Shown here: positions 7,126 through 13,962 of the stretch, in pieces
How the letters are laid out: each line of letters opens with the position of its first letter
Numbering within the stretch: the stretch's first letter is position 1
Source: Eggerthella lenta DSM 2243
GTDB taxonomy: Bacteria; Actinomycetota; Coriobacteriia; Coriobacteriales; Eggerthellaceae
DNA: 64,000 nucleotides
Direction: 5' to 3'
NCBI RefSeq assembly: GCF_000024265.1
Contig: NC_013204.1
Location: 310,001-374,000, forward strand
Program-made: the position numbers and the translations under genes
Notes under the pieces: generated by a model
The model's database searches: none
What the model was told of the DNA's origin: nothing
Seen by the model: only the letters and a program-made list of their open reading frames with translations

Positions 7126-8508
7126 ATGGGATACGTTGCCGTGCGCGGTGGCGGGAAAGCCATCGAGGAAAGCCTCAAGCTGCTGGAATACCAGCGCGTT
7201 AGCGCGTCGTCCGCCTGGGGCACCGACGAGATCGAGGGCACGTTTCCCGAACTGGTCGACCAGGTGATGGGCGAGGCCTCGCTCTATGCGCCGCGTCTGG
7301 CTGCGCTGGCGCTCAAACAGGCGCAGGGCTCGCCCGACGAGGCCGTGTTCCTGCTGCGCGCGTTCCGCTCCACGCTGGAGCGCCCCTACGTGTCGCGTCC
7401 GGTGGACACGGGCGCCATGCGCGTGAACCGCCGCGTGTCGGCCGCGTTCAAGGACGTGCCCGGCGGCCAGGTGCTGGGTGCCACGCGCGACTACAGCCAC
7501 CGTCTGCTGGCGTTCGACCTGGAAACCGAGGGCGCCGAAGAGCTGGCCGAGAAGCGCGCCGAACTGGCCGCCCACTTCGAGAAGGTCGCCGAGGCCCTCG
7601 AGGCCGCGCCCGACGTTGCGCCCGCCGCTTCCCCGTGCGCGGAGATCCCCGTAGGGGCGGGCTGCTGCCCGCCTGCGGGCGCCCAGCAGGGCACCCCTAC
7701 GAAGTCTCCCGACACCGCCGTGCCCGGCGCGCCCCAAACTCCCGCCACCCTTCCGCGCGTGCTGGACTACCTGCGCGCCCAAGGCCTGCTCGCGCACGTC
7801 GAAGCCGACGACGCGCCGCCGGTGGACGCCACCATGGCGCCGCTCTCGTTCCCGGCACCGCGCTCCGTGCGATTGCAGACGCTCGCGCGCGGCATGACGC
7901 AGGCCGTCGAGGCGCTGGGGTACGCCGCCATCCGCGGCTTCGGCCCTGCGCATCCCACGGTGGGCGAGCTTCGCTCCGGTCGCGTGGCCGTGGCCGTTGA
8001 CCATCCGCTTGAGGCGGGCGGCGAGCAAGACGCCTACTACCTGGGTTCCGTCCCGGTGACCGAGGTGGAAAGCGTGTTCGAGAGCGAGGGCGAAAGCGAT
8101 GCCGACGGCGGCACGGCGACGGCCACACGCTCCGATGGCGGCGGCCTGTCGCTGGCCATCGGCTACGGCCTGGTGTTCGGCCGCGCCGAGACGAAGGCCA
8201 TCGCCATGAGCGTGCTCGACCACTGCCTGGAGCGCGGCGACAAACGGTTCCCCACCGAGGACGAGGAGTTCGTGCTGTACCACGTGGACGGCGTGGAGGC
8301 CACCGGCTTCATCTCGCACCTCAAGCTGCCCCACTATGTCACGTTCCAGTCGAAGCTGTCCAGCGTGCGCGGCACGCGTGACGAGCACAGCGAATGCGGC
8401 GAATGCGACCCGCACGGCACGCGCGTCGCGCACGACCCGCAAAGTACGCGCGACCCGCACGATCAACCCGCCGAGTCGAAGGAGGCCCGCGATGCAGCAG
8501 CGCTATAA
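7126..8508 (+). CDS. phnI: C-P lyase core subunit PhnI with internal repeat insertion
   Basis: Nucleosidase-like subunit that swaps adenine of ATP for the phosphonate. The N-terminus MGYVAVRGGGKAIEESLKLLEYQR and later RSTLERPYVSRPVDTGAMRVNRRVSAAFKDVPGGQVLGATRDYSHRLL and the end segment (EEFVLYHVDGVEATGFISHLKLPHYVTFQSKL) are PhnI hallmarks. At 460 residues it is ~100 longer than the E. coli protein (354): one insert (~165-205) contains the same palindromic element found in phnH, read as VGAGCCPPAGAQQGTP, and the C-terminus has an extra His/Asp-rich tail (~415-460). It overlaps phnJ by 17 nt. Confidence 0.92.
   Translation: MGYVAVRGGGKAIEESLKLLEYQRVSASSAWGTDEIEGTFPELVDQVMGEASLYAPRLAALALKQAQGSPDEAVFLLRAFRSTLERPYVSRPVDTGAMRVNRRVSAAFKDVPGGQVLGATRDYSHRLLAFDLETEGAEELAEKRAELAAHFEKVAEALEAAPDVAPAASPCAEIPVGAGCCPPAGAQQGTPTKSPDTAVPGAPQTPATLPRVLDYLRAQGLLAHVEADDAPPVDATMAPLSFPAPRSVRLQTLARGMTQAVEALGYAAIRGFGPAHPTVGELRSGRVAVAVDHPLEAGGEQDAYYLGSVPVTEVESVFESEGESDADGGTATATRSDGGGLSLAIGYGLVFGRAETKAIAMSVLDHCLERGDKRFPTEDEEFVLYHVDGVEATGFISHLKLPHYVTFQSKLSSVRGTRDEHSECGECDPHGTRVAHDPQSTRDPHDQPAESKEARDAAAL
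7626..7716. repeat. Palindromic element in phnI, copy 2 (core 7650-7701)
   Basis: Near-identical copy of the element at 6943-7032, with the same flanks (GCTTCCCCG on the left, CTCCCGACA on the right) and the same reading frame relative to its sequence. It inserts ~30 residues between two PhnI domains. Confidence 0.85.
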
Positions 8509-9499
8509 CTACGCGTTCTTCGACGAGGCGTCGAAGCGCGAGATCCGCCGCGCCCTGGTCAAAGGCGTGTCCATTCCCGGTTACCAGGTGCCCTTCGCCT
8601 CGCGCGAGATGCCCATCGGGCGCGGTTGGGGCACGGGCGGCCTGCAGATCACGTTGGCCATCATCGGTCCCGACGACACCCTCAAGGTGATCGACCAGGG
8701 CTCCGACGACAGCGTGAACGCCGTCAATATCAAGAAGCTGGTCGTCGACACCACCGACGTGGAGGTGACCGACGCCACCGAGGACGCCACGCTCATCCAG
8801 TCGCGCCACCGCATTCCCGAGCATCCGCTGGACGACGGTCAGATCCTCGTGCTGCAGGTGCCCACGCCCGAGCCGCTGCGCAGCTTCGAGCCCAGCGAGG
8901 CCGCCACGAAGCGCCTCCACGCCGAAGCCGACTACACCGGCGCGTGGCTGGAACTGTTCGACCAGATCGTGCGCTTCGATGCCACCACCACCGGCGCCGA
9001 CCATCCTGTGCAGGTGTTCGGCCGCTACGTGATGGCGCCGTCGCCCATCCCGCGCTTCGACAACCTGAAGCTGAACCAGGCGCGCCACCTCACGCTGTTG
9101 GGGGCGGGCCGCGAGAAGAAGATCTACGCCGTGCCGCCCTTCACCGATGTCAAGCCGCTCGATTTCGAGGACTACCCGTTCGCGGTGGAAACCTTCGAGG
9201 GAAAGCGCTGCCGCCTGTGCGGCGCCGAGGGCGTCTACCTGGACGAGCTGGTGGACGAAGCCACCGGCGAAACCTACTACCAATGCAACGACACGAACTA
9301 TTGTGCTTCGTCGGCTTGCCAGCCGACGAAGCCGGTCGACGCTGCGGCGGCTTCTGGCACCGAATCTTGCGGCTCCAAGGCCTCCTTACGTGCAGCAGCA
9401 CGCTTCGTCGGCCTTTCCCCGCAATCTTCGGCACCAGAAGCCCCCTCGCTGACTCTACGAACGACCGGCAATTCTCGGAAAGGAACTTCCCATGCTTGA
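8492..9499 (+). CDS. phnJ: Carbon-phosphorus lyase radical SAM enzyme PhnJ
   Basis: Cleaves the C-P bond of ribose-1-alkylphosphonate 5-phosphate to the alkane and 5-phosphoribosyl 1,2-cyclic phosphate, using SAM and a [4Fe-4S] cluster. Cysteines 240, 243, 265 and 271 (CRLC...QCNDTNYC) line up almost number for number with E. coli 241/244/266/272, where the last carries the thiyl radical. IPGYQVPF near residue 30 contains the glycyl-radical candidate. The start follows AAGGAGG (8479-8485). The protein is 335 residues against 281 in E. coli: the last ~60 residues are encoded by a hairpin element (9306-9453). It overlaps phnK by 8 nt. Confidence 0.96.
   Translation: MQQRYNYAFFDEASKREIRRALVKGVSIPGYQVPFASREMPIGRGWGTGGLQITLAIIGPDDTLKVIDQGSDDSVNAVNIKKLVVDTTDVEVTDATEDATLIQSRHRIPEHPLDDGQILVLQVPTPEPLRSFEPSEAATKRLHAEADYTGAWLELFDQIVRFDATTTGADHPVQVFGRYVMAPSPIPRFDNLKLNQARHLTLLGAGREKKIYAVPPFTDVKPLDFEDYPFAVETFEGKRCRLCGAEGVYLDELVDEATGETYYQCNDTNYCASSACQPTKPVDAAAASGTESCGSKASLRAAARFVGLSPQSSAPEAPSLTLRTTGNSRKGTSHA
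9338..9453. repeat. Covarying hairpin element, copy 1 (3' end of phnJ)
   Basis: The core 9349-9442 folds as GGCTTCTGG(N2)CCGAA(N2)TTGCGG against CCGCAATCTTCGGCACCAGAAGCC, with an inner CGTGC-AGCA-GCACG tip. Shared with copies 2 and 3: the flank GACGCTGCG on the left, CTCCAAG and ACGCTTC inside, CTCGCTGACT on the right. Just before it is a smaller hairpin, CTTCGTCGGCT/AGCCGACGAAG (9306-9331). Confidence 0.8.
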
Positions 9500-10352
9500 T
9501 GCGCAACGATTCGGCGTCGACGAGGAGCCGTGCCTGTCGGTGCGCCACCTGTCGAAGCGCTTCGGCGCGGGCTGCCCGCACTGCCTTGCTCCCGCGGCGC
9601 AGCTGGAACGCAACGTATGCCCGCGTTGCGGCACGGTGCACGCCGTGCGCGACGTCAGCCTGGACGTGTTCCCGGCCGAGATCGTCGGCATCGTGGGCGA
9701 GTCGGGAAGCGGTAAGTCGTCGCTGATGAAGTGTCTGTTCTTCGACGAAGAGGCCACCGAGGGCGACGTGCGCGCCCGTCCCTTCGACGGCGGCGCGGCG
9801 AACCTGCTGCAGCTGTCGCCCCAGCATCAGCGCGCCATCCGCAACACGGTGTTCGGCATGGTGTACCAGAACCCCTACCTGGGGCTGCGCATGGATTTCT
9901 CCAGCCTGTCGAACATCGCCGAGCAGATGATCGCCGCCGGCAACCGCAACGTGGGCGCCATGCGCGTTCGCGGGGAGGAGCTGCTCGCGCGCGTGAACAT
10001 CCCGCTGTCGCGCGAGGCCGAGCCGCCGCGCAACTTCTCCGGCGGCATGCAGCAGCGCGTCCAGATAGCCAAGGCGCTGTCGAACAACCCTCCCATCCTG
10101 CTGCTCGACGAGGTGACCACGGGCCTCGACCTCTCCGTGCAAGCCGCCGTGCTCGACCTCATCCAGCAGATCAGGCGCGACTTCAACGTCAGCATGCTGG
10201 TGGTCAGCCACGACCTGGGCGTCATCCGCATGCTGGCCGACCGCACGCTGGTCATGCTGGACGGCCGCGTCATCGAAAGCGGCCTGACCGACCAGATCCT
10301 GGAAGACCCCCAACACGCATACACCCAACAGCTCGTCTACTCCTTGCTCTGA
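9492..10352 (+). CDS. phnK: C-P lyase ABC-type subunit PhnK
   Basis: ABC-family ATPase that binds the PhnGHIJ core through PhnJ. Walker A GESGSGKSS, signature FSGGMQQRVQIAKAL, Walker B ILLLDEVTTGLD, H-loop VVSHDLGV; 286 residues against ~250 in E. coli. The extra length is near the N-terminus, where four cysteines (C28/C31 and C43/C46, CPHC...CPRC) form a likely zinc or cluster-binding knuckle before the Walker A strand. Start at 9492 overlaps phnJ by 8 nt. It is followed by a second copy of the covarying hairpin before phnM. Confidence 0.93.
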   Translation: MLDAQRFGVDEEPCLSVRHLSKRFGAGCPHCLAPAAQLERNVCPRCGTVHAVRDVSLDVFPAEIVGIVGESGSGKSSLMKCLFFDEEATEGDVRARPFDGGAANLLQLSPQHQRAIRNTVFGMVYQNPYLGLRMDFSSLSNIAEQMIAAGNRNVGAMRVRGEELLARVNIPLSREAEPPRNFSGGMQQRVQIAKALSNNPPILLLDEVTTGLDLSVQAAVLDLIQQIRRDFNVSMLVVSHDLGVIRMLADRTLVMLDGRVIESGLTDQILEDPQHAYTQQLVYSLL

Positions 10353-10369
10353 CGAGCAAGGAGTACGCC

Positions 10370-10486
10370 GACGCTGCGGGTTCTTCCGGTGTCCGATCTT
10401 GGCGCTCCAAGCCCTCGTCGCGTACCAAAGTACGCTTCCTCGGTCTTTCACGCCAATCTCGGGCACCGGAAGAACCCTCGCTGACT
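10370..10486. repeat. Covarying hairpin element, copy 2 (phnK-phnM gap)
   Basis: The core 10378-10477 pairs GGGTTCTTCCGGTG(T)CCGA..TTGGCG with CGCCAATCTCGGGCACCGGAAGAACCC; the tip is GCGTAC-CAAA-GTACGC. Flanks and inner motifs match copy 1, but the outer arms are different in sequence and still complementary. A small hairpin, TACTCCTTGCT/AGCAAGGAGTA (10339-10364), spans the phnK stop just upstream. Confidence 0.85.
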
Positions 10487-10526
10487 TACTACGCCAATAT
10501 GTGACCCTTTGAAAGGAACCTGCACC

Positions 10527-11885
10527 ATGGACACTGATTCTTGCATCATCCGCGGCGGCACGGTGGTGTGCGCCGACCGCGTGCTTCCCGACTGCGACGT
10601 CGTGGTCATCGACGGGCGCATCGCCGCCATCGAGCCGGTGGGCGCGTCCGACTTCGACGCGCAGCCCGATGCCACGATGGGCGTGCTGCCCGTGGTGGAC
10701 GCGCGCGGCGCGTACGTGGCGCCCGGCCTCATCGACATCCACTCGGACTACGTGGAGAACGTGGCCTCGCCGCGCCCCAGCGTGGTCATGGACCTGTCCA
10801 CGTCGCTGTACAAGGCCGACCGCGAGCTGGTGTCGCACGGCGTGACCACCATCTTCCACTCGCTGTCGGTGTACGGCGCGCACGTGTTCGACCACAAGCC
10901 CATCCGCGATTTCGGCAACGTGAGCGCCCTCATCGACCGCGTGGCCGCCCTGCGCGCGGGCGAGGAGCGCGACCACCTCATCCGCCACCGCCTGCACATG
11001 CGCGTGGAGCTGGACTCGGTGGATTTGTACGACGACATCGAGAGCTTCCTGCGCTCGGGCAAGGTGGACCTCGTGTCGTTCATGGACCACACGCCGGGGC
11101 AGGGCCAGTACCGCGACCTGCTGGTGTTCGGCGACACGCTGAAGGGCTACCGCGACGTCAGCGACGAGGACGTGCGCGACATCGTGCGTCAGCAGCAGGA
11201 GAGCCAGAAGCTCACGTACGCCCAGATCACAGCACTGGCGGCCGTGGCGCGCGAGCGCGGCGTGTCCATCGCCTCGCACGACGACGACAGCGAGGACAAG
11301 CTGGCGTTCATGGACGGCCTCGAGGCCACTATCTCCGAGTTCCCCATCTCGCTGGACATCGCGCGGGCGGCGCGGGCGCGCGGCATGCACACCATCGCAG
11401 GCGCGCCGAACGTGATGTTGGGCCACAGCCACTCGGGCAACCTCAGCGCGCGCGAGGCCGTGCAGGCCGGCGCCATCGACGTGCTGTGCAGCGACTACTA
11501 CCCGGCGGCGCTGCTGGACGCGGTGTTCACGCTGCGCGATCAGTGCGGGCTCGACATCGCGAAAGCGTTCGCGCTGGTCACTATCAACCCGGCGAAGGCC
11601 GCGGGCATCGCCGACGAGGTGGGCTCCATCGCGGTGGGCAAGCGCGCCGACGTGCTGCTGGTGCGCGAGATCTCCTGCGGCGAAGGCGAAGGCTCGGGCG
11701 AGCACCCGGGCGCAAGGCCGGACGGTCGCGTCGCGCGCACGATGCCCGTGGTCACGCGCGCGTTCGTGGGCGGCCGCTCGGTGTTCCGCTCGCACTATCC
11801 CGACCAGCCGCTCGGCTACGGGCGCGACACCGAGCAGCTCGTCTCGCTCGACCAGCTGACCCGCCCTCTGGCCAAGGCGGTGTAG
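10527..11885 (+). CDS. phnM: Ribose-1-phosphonate triphosphate diphosphatase PhnM
   Basis: Amidohydrolase-superfamily enzyme that removes pyrophosphate from alpha-D-ribose-1-phosphonate-5-triphosphate to give the PhnJ substrate. The start at 10527 is chosen because GAAAGGA lies ~10 nt upstream. Metal-site segments: GLIDIHSDYVEN near the N-terminus, VSFMDHTPGQGQYRD, SIASHDDDSEDK, GAPNVMLGHSHSGNLS and the late CSDYYPAALLDA. Length ~450, slightly above E. coli PhnM (378), with inserts mostly at the C-terminus (ISCGEGEGSGEHPGARPDG). It is followed one base later by phnL. Confidence 0.94.
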   Translation: MDTDSCIIRGGTVVCADRVLPDCDVVVIDGRIAAIEPVGASDFDAQPDATMGVLPVVDARGAYVAPGLIDIHSDYVENVASPRPSVVMDLSTSLYKADRELVSHGVTTIFHSLSVYGAHVFDHKPIRDFGNVSALIDRVAALRAGEERDHLIRHRLHMRVELDSVDLYDDIESFLRSGKVDLVSFMDHTPGQGQYRDLLVFGDTLKGYRDVSDEDVRDIVRQQQESQKLTYAQITALAAVARERGVSIASHDDDSEDKLAFMDGLEATISEFPISLDIARAARARGMHTIAGAPNVMLGHSHSGNLSAREAVQAGAIDVLCSDYYPAALLDAVFTLRDQCGLDIAKAFALVTINPAKAAGIADEVGSIAVGKRADVLLVREISCGEGEGSGEHPGARPDGRVARTMPVVTRAFVGGRSVFRSHYPDQPLGYGRDTEQLVSLDQLTRPLAKAV

Positions 11886-11886
11886 C

Positions 11887-12585
11887 ATGGCGCTCCTCCG
11901 AATCGACGGCCTGTCCAAAACCTTCCTGCTCCATCGCGTGAACCGGCGCGTGCAAGGGTGCCAGGACATCGACTTCGCCATCGAACCGGGCCAGTTCGTG
12001 GGCATCACGGGGCGCAGCGGCAGCGGCAAGTCCACCATCCTGCGCTGCATCTGGCGCACAAACCTGCCCGAGCGCGGCCGCATTCTGTACGACTCGCAGC
12101 GCTTCGGCATGCTGGACCTGGCCCAGGCCACGCAGCGCCAGATGCTGTACCTGCGCGCCTACGAGCTGGGCTACGTCTCCCAGTTCCTCAACGCCCTGCC
12201 GCGCCAAACCGCCTACGACATCGTGCTGAAAAGCGCGTTGGAAGCGTACGGCGCCGACGAGCGCTCCCGCGCCGAAGAGGAGACCGAGCGCATGCTGCGC
12301 CACTTCGATCTGGACGAAGGCCTGTGGGAGCTGTACCCCCGCACGTTCTCGGGCGGCGAGAAGCTGCGCCTCAACATCGCCGCCGCCATGATCAAGCGCC
12401 CGCGCCTGCTGCTGCTCGACGAGCCCACGGCCTCGCTCGACAACGCGTCGAAGCTCAAGGTGCGCTCCCTCATCGAGCAGCTGAAAGCCGAAGGCACCAC
12501 GATGCTCGGCATCTTCCACGACCTCGAATTCATGGAAGGCTTGTGCGATCATGAGTTCAACATGCAGGAGGGGATGATGGCGTGA
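11887..12585 (+). CDS. phnL: C-P lyase ABC-type subunit PhnL
   Basis: ABC-fold ATPase needed with PhnG/H/I for the first step of C-P lyase. Walker A GRSGSGKST, signature FSGGEKLRLNIAAAM, Walker B LLLLDEPTASLD, H-loop FHDLEF, and the PhnL-specific SQFLNALPRQTAYDIV. 232 residues, normal length. One base separates it from the phnM stop. After it come 364 bp with a parS-like site and a MITE-like element before the PHP gene, so co-transcription with that gene is uncertain. Confidence 0.94.
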   Translation: MALLRIDGLSKTFLLHRVNRRVQGCQDIDFAIEPGQFVGITGRSGSGKSTILRCIWRTNLPERGRILYDSQRFGMLDLAQATQRQMLYLRAYELGYVSQFLNALPRQTAYDIVLKSALEAYGADERSRAEEETERMLRHFDLDEGLWELYPRTFSGGEKLRLNIAAAMIKRPRLLLLDEPTASLDNASKLKVRSLIEQLKAEGTTMLGIFHDLEFMEGLCDHEFNMQEGMMA

Positions 12586-12655
12586 CGAGGATGCATCGCC
12601 CGTGCCCGACGCCGTGCGGTCGCGAGCAGGAAAGGGTGGCGCGCAAGAGAACGGA

Positions 12656-12671
12656 TGTTTCACGTGAAGCA
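12656..12671. promoter_or_regulatory. parS-like site 4 (one mismatch)
   Basis: TGTTTCACGTGAAGCA, one base off the palindrome, in the gap after phnL. Confidence 0.6.
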
Positions 12672-12750
12672 TCCGGAGGCGGCGAAGGAGCCCCTTGCGG
12701 CGACGACCTTCGTGGCGGCGGCGCCTTGCGCGGTCGCGCAACGTCGTCCC

Positions 12751-12916
12751 AATGGCAAAAAGCATTCGAATTCGGAATCTCGAGCTGTCTTTTCGCGGCG
12801 CAGGAAAGCGGAGCGCTGGCAAAACGCCTGGTCGTGGAAAACCATGCCCCGACTTCTCGCATAGTCCAACCCTATGAGGCGGGCACGCCTTCCGAATTCG
12901 ATGCTTTTTTGCCATT
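12751..12916. mobile_element. MITE-like element with terminal inverted repeats, copy 1
   Basis: 166 bp bounded by near-perfect 24-27-bp inverted repeats (AATGGCAAAAAGCATTCGAA... and ...TTCGATGCTTTTTTGCCATT). A second element with the same ends and length is at 57191-57355. The inside differs apart from a short ATAGTCC...TATGAG stretch. There is no transposase, and no target duplication was resolved. It lies directly before the PHP gene and may carry part of its leader. Confidence 0.7.
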
Positions 12917-12949
12917 CCGAGCCGTATTCCGTACCGCGAAAGGGGTATT

Positions 12950-13738
12950 GTGATCGAAGATCTTCACGTGCATTCGACGATGTCCGATGGATCGGACACG
13001 TTCGAGCAGGTGCTCGAACAGGCGGCGCAGCGAGGCGTCGAGCGCCTGGCGTTCACGAACCACGACACCACTGCCGGGCTGACCGCCGCTCGCGAGCTGG
13101 GCGAGCGCCTGGGCGTGCAGGTGGTGGGCGGCATCGAGGTGAGCGCCTACGACTTCGAGCGCGGCCGCAAGGTGCACATCCTGGGGCTGGGCGTCGAGGA
13201 GGGCGCGCCCGCGCTGGCCGCCCTGTGCGGGTCCACGCTTGAGCGCCGTCACGCGAACTCGCTGTGGCAGCTGGACCGGTTGGTGGAAGCGGGCTACGAG
13301 GTGGACGTAGAGCGCGCGCTTGAGCTGGGCCGCGCGTCAACGTGCCTGTACAAGCAGCACCTCATGGCCGCGCTCACCAGCGAGCCGTACCCCAGCGCCG
13401 CCTACCGCACGCTGTATCGCAGCCTGTTCAAGAACGGCGGCATCTGCGACCGCGACATCGACTACGTGGACGCGCGCGACGCCGTGCGGGTCGTCGTGGA
13501 GGACGGCGGGCTGGCGGTGCTCGCGCATCCCGGCCAGCTTGACAGCTACGATCTGCTTCCCGACCTGGTGGAATGCGGTCTCGGCGGCATCGAGCGCTTC
13601 CATCCCGACCACACCTTGGCAGATCACGCTCGCTGCGCCGAGCTTGCCGTTCGCTACCGTCTCGTCTGCACGGGCGGTTCCGATTACCACGGGAAGTTCG
13701 GCAGGGTTCCCCACGTGGGGTTTCGCGTTCCGGCGTAG
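12950..13738 (+). CDS. PHP-family cyclic phosphate dihydrolase (phosphoribosyl 1,2-cyclic phosphate processing)
   Basis: Metal-dependent PHP phosphoesterase. The motifs are in order: DLHVHSTMSDGS (metal His/Asp), TNHDTTAGL, GIEVSAYD, LAVLAHPGQLDSYDL, ERFHPDH and CTGGSDYHGKFG. 262 residues; GTG start after a GAAAGGGG site. The known E. lenta enzyme of this family (Elen_0235) hydrolyses 5-phosphoribosyl 1,2-cyclic phosphate, the PhnJ product, first to ribose 2,5-bisphosphate and then to ribose 5-phosphate and phosphate, replacing PhnP and PhnN. The location after phnL supports the same role here; the identity is recognised from context and motifs, not aligned. Confidence 0.88.
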   Translation: MIEDLHVHSTMSDGSDTFEQVLEQAAQRGVERLAFTNHDTTAGLTAARELGERLGVQVVGGIEVSAYDFERGRKVHILGLGVEEGAPALAALCGSTLERRHANSLWQLDRLVEAGYEVDVERALELGRASTCLYKQHLMAALTSEPYPSAAYRTLYRSLFKNGGICDRDIDYVDARDAVRVVVEDGGLAVLAHPGQLDSYDLLPDLVECGLGGIERFHPDHTLADHARCAELAVRYRLVCTGGSDYHGKFGRVPHVGFRVPA

Positions 13739-13926
13739 ATTGCGCGAACCTTCCGGAGCGCTAGGGCGCGTGCCGTTGCGTGCGCAGGCCCGCCGAATCG
13801 GCCTGGGAGGCCGCGTTGCGCACCGACCGCTCCGTCCCCGCGATCGCCCGCTCCGCATCGACGCGGCCGCGCCCTGCGCCCCGCGATCGCGACCTCGTAC
13901 GGGCGGGGGTTCGCGCGCTTTGGCGG

Positions 13927-13955
13927 TTGTACGCCGTCCGTCGACGCGCTACACT
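13927..13955 (+). promoter_or_regulatory. Promoter with 17-bp spacing, possibly giving a leaderless mRNA
   Basis: -35 TTGTAC (13927-13932) and -10 TACACT (13950-13955) are 17 bp apart. Transcription would start about at the ATG at 13963. Confidence 0.55.
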
Positions 13956-13962
13956 GGTCGCC

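Noticed and set aside
5938-12131. Long open frames on the minus strand opposite the phn operon (and similar frames opposite purL at 43418-47152)
   Set aside because: They mirror well-supported + strand genes, give His/Arg/Ala-rich proteins with no recognised motif and lack ribosome sites; high GC keeps these frames open.
13739-13962. Upstream extension of the permease to an earlier start
   Set aside because: The extension is Arg-rich low-complexity and a promoter lies inside it, so the ATG at 13963 is preferred.
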